This document shows positions 47,457-56,507 of a stretch of DNA of 64,000 nucleotides, piece after piece; the first letter of the stretch is position 1, and every line of letters starts with the position of its first letter. The notes under the pieces are model-generated. The model did not search any database. It saw nothing but the letters and a program-made list of their open reading frames with translations, and was not told the DNA's origin. The translations under genes and the position numbers were made by a program. The stretch is from Lewinellaceae bacterium (GTDB lineage Bacteria > Bacteroidota > Bacteroidia > Chitinophagales > Saprospiraceae). The stretch is from contig JACJYK010000001.1 in assembly GCA_020636135.1 (NCBI GenBank), positions 3,024,501 through 3,088,500 on the forward strand, read 5' to 3'.

Positions 47457-47537
47457 GAAAGGAGAGGTAAGCAGAGGTAGAAGAGGTAGCAGAGGTGACA
47501 GATGTAAAAGAGGTGACAGAGATAGCAGAGGTAACAG
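47457..47537. repeat. Period-9 purine-rich array
   Basis: Degenerate units of 9 bp (GCAGAGGTA, GAAGAGGTA, GCAGAGGTG, ACAGATGTA, AAAGAGGTG and so on) begin directly after the stop of the gene at 46659. A T/C-rich stretch follows (47560-47625) before the tonB stop on the other strand. Confidence 0.75.
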
Positions 47538-47622
47538 ACTTGGACATCAATTGCCGTTTCTACCTATATTACCTTTGATACTTTTTTTACTTCTTTCCCC
47601 TTTTTTACTTCTTTTCCCCCTA

Positions 47623-48507
47623 CTACTTCAATTTAAAGTCGATGGTGATGGTTCCGCATTGTTTATCAATACTGGACTTGGTAAAGCGGAATTTCTTGGC
47701 AGATTGTATGGCTAGATCACGCAGGGTCGCATCGGTGGTGGTAGACCCTTTTTGTGTGTAGTCGGCGCTTACCACATGTCCATCGGTATCGACGCAGACT
47801 TTGACCACTACGCGGCCGGTCTTTTGTGAATTATCGTTGATCACGGGCTCATAGAGGACTCCACGGTCACCTAATCCGCCTCCAACCGTACCGCTACCGG
47901 TACTAATGCCTTCCAGGTTTTTGGCATTTGGGTCCCCATTGGGATCGCCCTGGTTTCCGGAGGTATTGGTTTTACCTTTACCACTGCCAAAGAGGTCACC
48001 ATATTGCTTGGAGGCATCATCGTATTCCTGTTGTTTGCGGTCGGCTTCTTCCTGAGCCTTGCGGGCAGCTTCCGCGTCCGCCTTGCGCTTGGCGTCTTCC
48101 TCGGCCTGCTTCTTCCGGGCTTCTTCCTGTTGTTGCTTTTTCTTGGCGTCGGCTTCTTCCTTTTGCTTTTTCTTCAAAGCAATGGACTCCGGATCTTCGC
48201 TGGTCAGGATTTTTTCCTGCTTGGCCGGCTCAGGTTTGGATTCCACCGGAGGAGCCGTCTGCTTGGGTGGCTCGGGCTTTGGTGGTTCCTTCTTTTCATT
48301 CTGCATATCCGGCTTATCATCGCCCTGTCCTACATTTGGAAGGCCCAGACTCACCAGCAAACCAGGCTGGCCGGGGGGCGGCACCTGGATGGACATCAGG
48401 GGGAGAATCAATAGCAATATCAGTATTGCATTGACAATTGTACTGGTTACCAACGCTTTGCGACGGTTCTTTTCTTCATTAGCCAGTATCAGTTCTTCTC
48501 CCTGCAT
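47623..48507 (-). CDS. TonB-type energy transducer
   Basis: 294 residues. One N-terminal membrane helix (about 18-38), a Pro/Lys/Glu-rich spacer (about 70-115), a long charged helical Lys/Glu/Ala stretch (about 115-165) like TolA, a Gly/Asn-rich segment, and a C-terminal TonB-like domain (about 215-294, GRVVVKVCVDTDGHVV...CGTITIDFKLK). It transmits proton motive force from ExbBD to outer-membrane receptors, or acts as a TolA analogue. Last gene of exbB-exbD-tonB. Symbol left open because TonB versus TolA is not resolved. Confidence 0.88.
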   Translation of the reverse strand: MQGEELILANEEKNRRKALVTSTIVNAILILLLILPLMSIQVPPPGQPGLLVSLGLPNVGQGDDKPDMQNEKKEPPKPEPPKQTAPPVESKPEPAKQEKILTSEDPESIALKKKQKEEADAKKKQQQEEARKKQAEEDAKRKADAEAARKAQEEADRKQQEYDDASKQYGDLFGSGKGKTNTSGNQGDPNGDPNAKNLEGISTGSGTVGGGLGDRGVLYEPVINDNSQKTGRVVVKVCVDTDGHVVSADYTQKGSTTTDATLRDLAIQSAKKFRFTKSSIDKQCGTITIDFKLK

Positions 48508-48585
48508 GATGCTGTCATTTATCTTAAGAACGCGACCGTACCTGTAAAAGGTACCATTCCGGCCGCGAATTCACACTTTGTTAAC

Positions 48586-48984
48586 CTATTCGGGCCGGGT
48601 GGCGGCCACCACTTTGATGTTTAGTTTTAATGCCAGATTATACACCTGGGTTACGTATTTCCATTCTGCTTCCTCATCGGCATAGATAACCAGTGCATAA
48701 TCGCGTGGATTCGGCGATGCATTGACCTGTGAACGCACGCTTCGCTCCAGTTCAGACAATGTCACCCGTTTCCCATTCCAGTAAAACGCTCCCGAAGGAT
48801 CAATGGACACATCACCCGATTTGGGAGCTACAACTTTGGACACCGAACTGGGCAACTTCAGGTTGATCGCATTCTGAGTTACCAGCGATGATGTCAGCAT
48901 GAAGAAGATCAGGAGCAGGAAGATGATATCCGTCAAGGATGACATGCTAAACTCTGCCGATACTTTATTTCTTTTTTTGATCAT
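48586..48984 (-). CDS. exbD: Biopolymer transporter ExbD
   Basis: 132 residues: short cytoplasmic N-terminus, one membrane helix (about 15-35, MSSLTDIIFLLLIFFML) with the key Asp D18-like residue (LTDI), and a periplasmic domain. It forms the proton channel with ExbB. The 47-bp spacer before it is filled with a heptamer array (48992-49030). Confidence 0.93.
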   Translation of the reverse strand: MIKKRNKVSAEFSMSSLTDIIFLLLIFFMLTSSLVTQNAINLKLPSSVSKVVAPKSGDVSIDPSGAFYWNGKRVTLSELERSVRSQVNASPNPRDYALVIYADEEAEWKYVTQVYNLALKLNIKVVAATRPE

Positions 48985-48991
48985 GTTCTTT

Positions 48992-49030
48992 CATTCAACA
49001 TTCAACCTTCAGCATTCAACATTCAATATT
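48992..49030. repeat. Heptanucleotide array in the exbB-exbD spacer
   Basis: Five units of CATTCAA type (minus strand TTGAATG, with one CTGAAGG variant), period 7, directly after the exbB stop (49032) and ending 7 bp before the exbD start. Confidence 0.85.
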
Positions 49031-49031
49031 G

Positions 49032-49709
49032 CTAGGCCGGTTCCTGTAGCAGGTCCATAAACTCCACGGTCGTACGTTCCATCTGGAAAATGACTTTTTC
49101 CACCAGGGAGACCAACAGGTTGTAACCGATGAATGCGAGAATACCAACAAAGAGGCCGCCAGCCGTGGTCAGCAGGGCCTGATAGATACCGCCGGCAAGT
49201 AATTTGGGTGTAATGTCCTCTGCGGTAGACATCTGATAAAACGCCAGGATCATACCGGTTACAGTTCCGAAAAATCCGATCATTGGCGCTGCGCCGGCAA
49301 TGCTGGCCAAACGGGACAGGTTTTTCTCCAGACGGAAAACTTCCAGGTTACCGACATTCTCGATTGCTGCATCGATATCACCAAGCGGTTTACCAATACG
49401 CTGCAATCCTTTCTCGACCATGCGTGCCATCGGCGAATCGGTATTGCGACAGAGAGCCCGTGCACCTTCGATGTTGCCGGACTGTACACTGGCCCGGATA
49501 TTATTCATGAAATTCTGATCAACCCTTCCAGCCTTGCTGATGGTGAGATATCGTTCCACCAGGATGAATACAGCAAGAAAAAACAATACCAGCAGGATGA
49601 CCATGATGGCGATACCTACCGTCCCGGATTGCAGGATCACATCCAAAGCACTCTGGGTTTCAACACCTTCTTCAGGTAAAGTTTGCATATCTTGAAACAA
49701 AAGCCACAT
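49032..49709 (-). CDS. exbB: MotA/TolQ/ExbB proton channel protein
   Basis: 225 residues with three membrane segments (about 30-52, 135-155, 170-200). The conserved IAGAAPMIGFFGTVTGMI (about 138-155) and later GGLFVGILAFIGYN are standard. Together with ExbD and the TonB-like protein it forms a proton-driven complex in the inner membrane. First gene of the operon. Confidence 0.95.
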   Translation of the reverse strand: MWLLFQDMQTLPEEGVETQSALDVILQSGTVGIAIMVILLVLFFLAVFILVERYLTISKAGRVDQNFMNNIRASVQSGNIEGARALCRNTDSPMARMVEKGLQRIGKPLGDIDAAIENVGNLEVFRLEKNLSRLASIAGAAPMIGFFGTVTGMILAFYQMSTAEDITPKLLAGGIYQALLTTAGGLFVGILAFIGYNLLVSLVEKVIFQMERTTVEFMDLLQEPA

Positions 49710-50001
49710 ATACGGTTTACTTTAATACGGTTTCCAAATTGTCAGGTGATAAACGATATAGCCGATTTACAACGTATACCGAATAGCAAATTTAGGCATT
49801 TTTCAGATTACATTACATATTTTTTTAACTTATTACTTGCACTAAATCAATCTTTCATGTGACTCTAAACTCATATGTTAGCAAAAATTTAAAAGTCTGA
49901 ATTCGCTGGCCGGCTATGAGTATAACCTGAAATTTTTGGATCGTAAACCATATTTTGTCTAAATTTAACTCAAAGTCAAATTTTTCTACCGAACGCAATT
50001 G
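49710..50001. other. AT-rich promoter region between exbB and fadN-type genes
   Basis: About 290 bp of AT-rich sequence between divergent genes. Several T-rich boxes near -7 consensus (for example in CATATTTTGTC), none a full match. No gene. Confidence 0.35.
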
Positions 50002-52392
50002 ATGGATATGAGAAGAATCCGTAAAGCAGCTGTACTCGGATCCGGTGTCATGGGATCAGCCATAGCCTGCCACCTGGCTAACGTAGGACTGGAAGTCCTG
50101 ATGCTGGACATTGTACCGTTTGATCTGACCGAAAAAGAAGCATCCAATCCAATGGCCCGCAATCGCCTGGTCAATGAATCGCTGGCCAAGGCGATCAGCA
50201 GCAGGCCGGCGCCCCTCTATCATAAAGATTTTGCCCGGCGCATCCAAACCGGAAACCTCACCGATGACCTGGCGCTAATCAACGACGCCGACTGGATCAT
50301 CGAGGTCGTCGTAGAACGGCTGGATATCAAAAGACAACTCTTTGCCAAGGTGGATCAATACCGCAGACCGGGTACTCTGGTCAGTTCGAACACGTCAGGC
50401 ATCCCCATTCATCTCATGCTGGAAGGACGCAGTGACGACTTCCGCCAGCATTTCTGCGGGACCCATTTCTTCAACCCTCCCCGGTATCTGGAATTGCTGG
50501 AAGTCATCCCCACACCGGAGACCAGACCGGAAGTCACTGGTTTTTTCATGGACTTTGGATCCCGCGTGCTGGGCAAACAGACGGTCCAGTGCAAGGATAC
50601 CCCGGCATTCATTGCCAACCGGGTCGGCGTCTATGCCATGGGTAAGGTCTATGAACTCACGCAAGAACTTGGCATCAGCATTGAAGATGCCGATAAACTG
50701 ACCGGCCCTGCCATTGGCCGCCCCAATACCGGGACCTTCCGGCTGGGTGACCTGGTCGGACTCGATGTTGCCCTCAAGGTCATGGAAGGCATTAAACACA
50801 ACTGCCCCGATGATGAACAGATGAAGAACATGGTGATACCGGAGTTTCTAAAATTTCTGGTAGAACACAAATATCTGGGTAACAAGACCGGACAGGGATT
50901 TTATCAAAAGACCAAAGAAAAAGATGAAAAAGGCCGTTCGGTCGTCCTCGGCCTCGACCTGAATACCCACCAATACCGGCCAGCCCAAAAACAAAACTTC
51001 CCCAGCCTTGGAGTCGCCAAACAAATCGATGATGTACGGCGTCGCGTAAAAGCCGTTGCGAACAGCGAAGACCTGGGAGGCCAGCTGGTCCGGAGGTCGC
51101 TGGCAGGGTTGTTTGCCTATGTATCCAACCGTATCCCCGAGATCTCCGATCACATTTACAGCATAGACCAGGCCATCAAAGCCGGGTTTGCCTGGGAGCT
51201 GGGCCCTTTTGAATATTGGGAAGCCGTGGGCCTGCAAGAAGGAAAAGCATGGGCTGAGGCGGAGGGTTACACCCTTAGTAACTGGGTCGAACAGTACATC
51301 GCCGGAGGACACGAAACATTTTACGAAAAGAAAGAAGGAAAACGCTATTGTTTCGATCCGCTCCAGAACAAAATGTTACCAACCGGTGGACTGGAGGGAT
51401 TGGTATTACTGGACAACGGTAAGGCTCCGGTATATAAGAATGATGAGGTGATCCTACACGACATCGGCGACGGTGTACTCAATCTGGAGTTCACCAGCAA
51501 GGCAAATGCCATCGGGGAAGGCATCTTACGCGGGATCAATGAATCGATCGCTCTTGCCGAGGAAGGTAAATGGAATGGCATGGTCATCGGCAATACAGCC
51601 AAGAATTTCTCCGTCGGCGCCAATCTGATGCTGATGGGTATGATGGCCTTCCAACAGGAATTCGAAGAATTGAATCTGGCCGTAAAACTCTTCCAGGATA
51701 CCTCCATGCGTTGCCGCTATTCGGCCATACCGGTGGTAGCCGCCACCCAGGGGTATGTCTTCGGAGGAGGTTGTGAGTTACAGATGCACTGCGATGCCAC
51801 GATGGCTGCCGCAGAGTCTTATATTGGATTGGTAGAAGCAGGCGTGGGCCTGATCCCGGGCGGTGGAGGCACTAAAGAATTTGCAGTACGAGCATCCGAT
51901 GCCTACCAGGCTGGCGAGATTGAGATCCCTACCCTGCTGGAGCGATTCAAGACCATTGCGTTGGCGGCAGTTTCTACTTCTGCTTATGAAGCTTTTGATC
52001 ACAAGTATCTATTGCCGGAGCGCGATGAGGTCGTCGTCCGGGGCCGTGCCAACATCGCCGAAGCAAAAGCAAAAGTACTGGAGCTGGCAAAACATTACAT
52101 CCAGCCGGTACCACGGGAAGACATCCGGGTTCTCGGCCGTCAGGGGTTGGCAACCCTGTTGATTGGTGCGCACAGTCTGAAGCTGGGTCATTATGCCAGT
52201 GAGCACGACATCAAGATCGCCCAGAAGATGGCATATGTGCTCTGTGGCGGTGATCTGTCCAGCCCGCAGAATGTCTCCGAGCAGTACCTCCTTGACATCG
52301 AGCGAGAAGCATTCCTGAGCCTCTGTGGCGAACCCAAGACACTGGAACGGATACAATACATGCTGGAGAACAATAAGCCGCTGAGGAATTGA
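50002..52392 (+). CDS. 3-hydroxyacyl-CoA dehydrogenase/enoyl-CoA hydratase (FadN type)
   Basis: About 796 residues. Domain order is dehydrogenase first (Rossmann GSGVMGSAIACHL near residue 12, the HFFNPPR block near 155, and GFYQK near 300), enoyl-CoA hydratase last (FSVGANLML near 535, FGGGCELQMHCD near 590, GLIPGGGG near 620). This is the FadN order of Bacillus, not that of E. coli FadB. It does two steps of fatty-acid beta-oxidation. The first ATG (50002) is used; a TTG directly precedes it. The thiolase gene follows after the four-helix-bundle cassette; no acyl-CoA dehydrogenase is in the window. Confidence 0.94.
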   Translation: MDMRRIRKAAVLGSGVMGSAIACHLANVGLEVLMLDIVPFDLTEKEASNPMARNRLVNESLAKAISSRPAPLYHKDFARRIQTGNLTDDLALINDADWIIEVVVERLDIKRQLFAKVDQYRRPGTLVSSNTSGIPIHLMLEGRSDDFRQHFCGTHFFNPPRYLELLEVIPTPETRPEVTGFFMDFGSRVLGKQTVQCKDTPAFIANRVGVYAMGKVYELTQELGISIEDADKLTGPAIGRPNTGTFRLGDLVGLDVALKVMEGIKHNCPDDEQMKNMVIPEFLKFLVEHKYLGNKTGQGFYQKTKEKDEKGRSVVLGLDLNTHQYRPAQKQNFPSLGVAKQIDDVRRRVKAVANSEDLGGQLVRRSLAGLFAYVSNRIPEISDHIYSIDQAIKAGFAWELGPFEYWEAVGLQEGKAWAEAEGYTLSNWVEQYIAGGHETFYEKKEGKRYCFDPLQNKMLPTGGLEGLVLLDNGKAPVYKNDEVILHDIGDGVLNLEFTSKANAIGEGILRGINESIALAEEGKWNGMVIGNTAKNFSVGANLMLMGMMAFQQEFEELNLAVKLFQDTSMRCRYSAIPVVAATQGYVFGGGCELQMHCDATMAAAESYIGLVEAGVGLIPGGGGTKEFAVRASDAYQAGEIEIPTLLERFKTIALAAVSTSAYEAFDHKYLLPERDEVVVRGRANIAEAKAKVLELAKHYIQPVPREDIRVLGRQGLATLLIGAHSLKLGHYASEHDIKIAQKMAYVLCGGDLSSPQNVSEQYLLDIEREAFLSLCGEPKTLERIQYMLENNKPLRN

Positions 52393-52398
52393 AAGATA

Positions 52399-52493
52399 GA
52401 CATGAGATGGGAGATTTGAGATGGGAGATGGGAGATTTGAGATGGGAGATGGGAGATTTGAGATGGGAGATGCGAGATGCGAGATGTGAGATG
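52399..52493 (+). repeat. Heptanucleotide array GAGATNN, left flank of the four-helix gene
   Basis: About 13 units of period 7: GAGATGG, GAGATTT, GAGATGC, GAGATGT in a patterned order, starting 7 bp after the fadN-type stop. It is the approximate inverse complement of the right-flank array at 52880-52917. Confidence 0.93.
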
Positions 52494-52515
52494 AACCTAT
52501 TATAACCACTTATGT

Positions 52516-53025
52516 ATGGCATATCATAATTACAAAGAGCTTATAGCATGGAAAAAGGCTAAGGAACTATGCATTTTCATCTATCATTTTTTCAATGAAT
52601 GCGAGAATGAAAATTCTGTCTTCTATAAACAGATGATACGTGCAGCATTATCCATTCCTTCGAATATTGCAGAAGGCTGTGGCAGAGGAACCAATAAACA
52701 GACCTTACATTTTCTTGATATAGCATATGGTTCTACCTGTGAACTGGAAACACAAATGATTATTTATTCAGAAATTAAATCAGTAAATCAGGAGCATTTG
52801 GATATTATTTTCCGTCAAATTATTGAGGTCCAAAAATTAATCTTTGGATTTAAACATAAAATCTCATTGGGGGAAAATTCTCAAATCTCAAATCTCAAAT
52901 CTCAAATCTCAAATCTAGCTTTATGGAAGCATACATCGTCAAAGCATACCGCTCCGCAGTCGGCAAAGCAAAGAAAGGAGGATTCCGGTTTTACCGGTCC
53001 GATGATCTGGCTGTTGAGGTCATAA
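52516..53025 (+). CDS. Four-helix-bundle protein, 23S rRNA IVP family
   Basis: The open frame is 169 residues, but the family is only about 115-125. Residues 1-118 fit it: YKELIAWKKAKEL at the start, SIPSNIAEGCGRG (about 53-65), FLDIAYGSTCELETQ (about 76-90). Members are encoded in intervening sequences of 23S rRNA genes and also stand alone; Avd of diversity-generating retroelements is a relative. Codons from about 120 are made of the repeat (SQISNLKSQISNL), then the frame runs 103 bp into the thiolase gene. It probably sits in a mobile cassette with inverted array ends. Function is unknown; RNA or nucleic-acid binding is possible. Confidence 0.8.
   Translation: MAYHNYKELIAWKKAKELCIFIYHFFNECENENSVFYKQMIRAALSIPSNIAEGCGRGTNKQTLHFLDIAYGSTCELETQMIIYSEIKSVNQEHLDIIFRQIIEVQKLIFGFKHKISLGENSQISNLKSQISNLALWKHTSSKHTAPQSAKQRKEDSGFTGPMIWLLRS
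52880..52917 (+). repeat. Heptanucleotide array AAATCTC, right flank of the four-helix gene
   Basis: Five units of CTCAAAT, period 7, the inverse complement of the GAGATTT units on the left. It overlaps the end of the four-helix reading frame and ends 5 bp before the thiolase ATG. Confidence 0.93.
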
Positions 53026-54095
53026 AACATCTATTAAATGAAACGCCGGAGCTGGACCCCAAACTGGTGGATGATGTCATCGTCGGATGTGCCAATCCGG
53101 AAGGTGAGCAGGGATTACAGATCGGCCGGCAAATATCGGTACGCGCGTTGGGCAAGGAAGTGCCCGGTATGACCGTGAATCGCTACTGCGCATCGGGACT
53201 GGAAACCATCTCCATCGCGGTTGCCAAGATACGGGCGGGTATGGGCGAATGTTTCATCGCTGGCGGAGCCGAGAGCATGAGTATGCTCCCTATGGAGGGT
53301 TACAAACTGGCGCCTTCGTACCAGGTGGCCACCCATACTCCCAACTATGTTGTAGGCATGGGACTCACCGCAGAGGCGGTAGCCAAAAAATACAAGGTGA
53401 GCCGTGAAGACCAGGATATCTTCGCCTTACGCTCGCATACGCTGGCAGCAGCGGCAATCCGGGAAGGTAAATTCAAGGATGAGATCGTACCGGTGCCTGT
53501 GGAAGAAATCTATGTCGAAGATGGCCAACGCAAAGAACGCTCATGGGTGGTAGACACCGACGAAGGGGTTCGCGGTGACACCAGCCTGGAAGCCCTGGCA
53601 AAATTAAAACCGGTCTTCGCCAACGGTGGCTCCGTGACCGCCGGCAACTCTTCGCAGACATCCGACGGGGTCGCTTTCACCCTGGTCATGAGCGAGCAGC
53701 TGATGAAGCAACTTAATCTGACCCCGATAGCACGGCTGGTAAGTTGCTCGGTAGCTGGTGTGGAACCACTGTATATGGGTATAGGTCCCTGTGCTGCCAT
53801 TCCAAAAGCCTTGCTACAAGGCGGGCTGAAGCTGGATGATATTCAACTCATCGAACTCAATGAAGCTTTTGCAGCACAATCTTTGGCCGTCATCCGGGAA
53901 GCCCACCTCAATCCGGATATCGTGAATGTAAATGGAGGCGCAATCGCATTAGGTCATCCACTAGGATGTACGGGCGCAAAACTAAGTACGCAGATATTCA
54001 ATGAACTGCGCCGGCGCAATCAGAAGTACGGAATGGTGACCGCCTGTGTTGGTGGTGGACAGGGAATCGCGGGCATTTATGAGTTACTGAATTAA
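52923..54095 (+). CDS. fadA: Acetyl-CoA C-acyltransferase (thiolase)
   Basis: 390 residues, last step of beta-oxidation. Nucleophile C89 in NRYCASGLET, the NEAFAAQ block (about 316), His in GGAIALGHPLGCTGA (about 344-357), and the second Cys in VTACVGGGQGIAG (about 375). Length is normal. Same direction as the FadN-type gene; the two were presumably adjacent before the four-helix cassette came between them. The symbol is by family (fadA/fadI type). Confidence 0.94.
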   Translation: MEAYIVKAYRSAVGKAKKGGFRFYRSDDLAVEVIKHLLNETPELDPKLVDDVIVGCANPEGEQGLQIGRQISVRALGKEVPGMTVNRYCASGLETISIAVAKIRAGMGECFIAGGAESMSMLPMEGYKLAPSYQVATHTPNYVVGMGLTAEAVAKKYKVSREDQDIFALRSHTLAAAAIREGKFKDEIVPVPVEEIYVEDGQRKERSWVVDTDEGVRGDTSLEALAKLKPVFANGGSVTAGNSSQTSDGVAFTLVMSEQLMKQLNLTPIARLVSCSVAGVEPLYMGIGPCAAIPKALLQGGLKLDDIQLIELNEAFAAQSLAVIREAHLNPDIVNVNGGAIALGHPLGCTGAKLSTQIFNELRRRNQKYGMVTACVGGGQGIAGIYELLN

Positions 54096-54142
54096 GGCAA
54101 TATGTAACGCATATCCTCTAACTTATAACTCATTATACCTTA

Positions 54143-55276
54143 CTACCTGTACGCTGTTATTGGAATAATACTACCATCCGGCCGGTATTTCAGTTCCGTC
54201 ACTTTGACGCAACGCAGATGTGTTTTACCACCGGAAAGGGTGGAATCGTGGTAGAACAGGTACCATTTCCCTTGATATTCTACAATGGAATGATGGTTTG
54301 TCCAGCCGATCACCGGATTCAGTACGACACCCTGGTAGGTGAAAGGCCCGTAAGGGTTATCACTCGTCGCATAAACGATGTAATGCGTATCTCCGGTGGA
54401 ATACGACAGGTAATATTTGCCCTGGTATTTGTGCATCCAGGGAGCTTCAAAGAAGCGCCGGTCGTGGTCTTTGGTTAATAAAGGCTGTCCTTTTTCATCC
54501 AGGATTTTTAACTCCTGCAACGGCTCGGCCAATTCGGTCATGTCATCCGCCAGTTTTGCCATGCGAGGCCCCAGCGCCGGCTCATCGGGATCGGGTTCAG
54601 CTCCATCAGGGCTGTATTGACCGGTTCTCCACCGTTGCAATTGCCCGCCCCAGATACCTCCAAAGTACATGTAATAAGCTCCATCATCGTCCTGGTAAAC
54701 GGCAGGGTCGATGCTGAAGGTGCCAGCCATGGGTTCCGGCATTGCGGTGAACGGACCAGCCGGGTTCGTGCTGGTGGCCACGCCAATATGAAATACATCT
54801 TCCTTGTCCTTCGCCGGGAAATACAGATAGTACGTCCCGTTCTTGAAAGCTGCATCAGGTGCCCAAAGTTGCCTGCCAGCCCAGGGAATATTTTTAATGT
54901 CCAAAGCAATCCCGTGATCCGTAACCGGGCCACCAACCGTTTCCATGGAAAGGACATGATAATCCACCATCCCAAAATGATCGCCCAGGTCATTCTCCGG
55001 TATACCGGCTTCCCAATCGTGGCTCGGATAGATGTACAACTTATGATCAAAAACATGAGCGGATGGGTCTGCGGTATAGATATCAGTCACTAACGGCTCC
55101 GAAATCGGCTTCATCTGGGCCTGGTTCTCCATCATTTCTTCCATGGCCTCTTCTTGCTCTTCCTCCCCTTCGTCCTCGTCGCGGTTACCTTCCGAAGAAG
55201 AATTACAGGCGAATACCAGCAGAAAAACGGGAATCAGGAAAGGATAGAATTTCAGGTACCACTTTTTGAATGACAT
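54143..55276 (-). CDS. GH43-family glycosidase lipoprotein
   Basis: 377 residues. Lipoprotein signal with Cys at residue 24 (LVFAC), then an acidic linker (about 30-50). Five-bladed propeller of glycoside hydrolase family 43: catalytic base D70 (TADPSAHVF), pKa-setting D190 (SIDPAVYQDDDG) and acid E277 (FFEAPWMHKY) are all present. The acidic stretch after Cys may be a surface-export signal (inference). Likely an arabinofuranosidase or xylosidase feeding the arabinose operon. Confidence 0.9.
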   Translation of the reverse strand: MSFKKWYLKFYPFLIPVFLLVFACNSSSEGNRDEDEGEEEQEEAMEEMMENQAQMKPISEPLVTDIYTADPSAHVFDHKLYIYPSHDWEAGIPENDLGDHFGMVDYHVLSMETVGGPVTDHGIALDIKNIPWAGRQLWAPDAAFKNGTYYLYFPAKDKEDVFHIGVATSTNPAGPFTAMPEPMAGTFSIDPAVYQDDDGAYYMYFGGIWGGQLQRWRTGQYSPDGAEPDPDEPALGPRMAKLADDMTELAEPLQELKILDEKGQPLLTKDHDRRFFEAPWMHKYQGKYYLSYSTGDTHYIVYATSDNPYGPFTYQGVVLNPVIGWTNHHSIVEYQGKWYLFYHDSTLSGGKTHLRCVKVTELKYRPDGSIIPITAYR

Positions 55277-55533
55277 GTGTTATTGGCTTTTGACAGTAAA
55301 GACCGAAAATAGGAATTGTCTGGTGGATATTTCAATCCTTTTTTAAGCTCTGATTAGGGAAAACATCCTTCCAGCCTACTTTCCCCAGGCGTTTCAGTCT
55401 GCGCTAGCAATAGAGAATGATCCTGAATGTGATAAAATCTTGTTTAAAAGCAATGAGTTAGCTTTATCAAGGTTTACAATTGTCTTGAAGCCATACCTAT
55501 ATGAAGCTTCGCGTTACCACAAAATCATGAGAT
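55277..55533. other. Intergenic region after GH43, no gene
   Basis: About 250 bp without a credible ORF, marking the left edge of the AT-rich island. CTTGTTTAAAAGCAATGAG here (about 55439) recurs in altered form near 55613 (CTTGTTTTAAATCGATGAG), a possible old duplication around the GC-rich repeat. Confidence 0.35.
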
Positions 55534-55590
55534 TTACATGCCCTTGCCCCCTTCAAAGGGTTACATCCCCCTTGCCCCCTGCAAAGGGGG
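55534..55590. repeat. Two-copy C-rich palindromic repeat
   Basis: Two units of about 27-30 bp, TTACATGCCCTTGCC... and TTACATCCCCCTTGC..., each holding a CCCTT...AAGGG palindrome. This type of CCCCCTTTGAAGGGGG element is common between genes in Bacteroidota. Confidence 0.7.
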
Positions 55591-55721
55591 AATGGTCCGA
55601 CATGGGAATATCTTGTTTTAAATCGATGAGACTGTGGTATATATAAAATATGTTAAACTCACCTTTCATCATTGACAACCGGCAAGGAATGGATTAATTT
55701 AGAAAAATTACTAACCAATAC

Positions 55722-56507
55722 ATGTGTCATACGATTTCCAGCTTTAATTATTCCAACAGCCCCTATTTAGACAGAATCGATATTGATTTGGCCACATTTG
55801 CAAGTGCAAGTATCGGTCAAGCTATACTGAATACTTATGATGCAGATGTTGCTGTATTAATAACAGCTCAGAATTATTATCCCTTTGCAGGTGCTGCTTA
55901 TATCGGAGGTAAATTTGCCATCGTTTCCGCACCATATGCCGGGCCGGGCCGGTGGACCTTTGCGCACGAAGTAGGTCATTTGTTTAAAGCAAGACATCAA
56001 TTAACCGGGATTGGTCAGGATCCAAATCCCGATTGTGGGCACGGATACTTATTTGCTTCAGGAGATGAAGGAATTACTGTCATGTATAATTCCTCACTAA
56101 CAGACAATACGGTGCGCGCACCCCGTTTTTCCAATCCGAATATTACTTTTAATGGTTACACCATTGGGACGGGTAATGAAAACAGTGCGACCCGAATTGC
56201 CACAGCCATCTGCAATTTAGGTTCGATCACCAGTGATCCGATAATGGAAATCAGAAATAATGATGCCATTCAGGAAGTTTCGATTTCACCCAATCCGGCT
56301 GATCAGGAGTTGCTTATTGAATTTCATAAAGGTTTCCAACCGAAATATTTGGTAATTCATGACCTCAATGGCAGGATAATTCACGAACAAACCATTAGCA
56401 CAGCTAGGAAATTATTGGTCCCGATCCAAAATTGGCCAGGCGGATTATATACTTTGAATTTGGTTGATCAACAACTAAATAAGACCATTAAGATTGTCAA
56501 ATTATGA
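55722..56507 (+). pseudogene. 5'-truncated metzincin metalloprotease with T9SS type A tail
   Basis: 261 codons, open but without signal peptide or propeptide; an in-frame TAA lies 27 bp before the ATG. Residues 15-180 match the catalytic domain of reprolysin-like M12 proteases: zinc site HEVGHLFKARH (H82, E83, H86, H92), with Lys where the motif usually has Gly. Residues about 185-261 are a type A T9SS sorting domain (ISPNPADQELLIEF...GGLYTLNL). As T9SS cargo needs Sec export first, the protein as encoded could not be secreted, so it is probably a decayed gene. AT-rich compared with the rest of the window. Confidence 0.65.

Noticed and set aside
47443..47715. Plus-strand 90-codon ORF through the period-9 array
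   Set aside because: Made of repeat and T-rich low complexity; runs into the 3' end of the TonB gene on the other strand.
48004..48547. Two long plus-strand ORFs opposite the TonB-like gene
   Set aside because: They mirror the Lys/Glu/Ala and Pro-rich codons of the real gene; no credible start or family.
52393..52922. Four-helix-bundle gene as Avd of a diversity-generating retroelement
   Set aside because: No reverse transcriptase, template repeat or variable repeat is present in the window.
55440..55646. Plus-strand ORF through the C-rich palindromic repeat
   Set aside because: Repeat-encoded, no conserved features.
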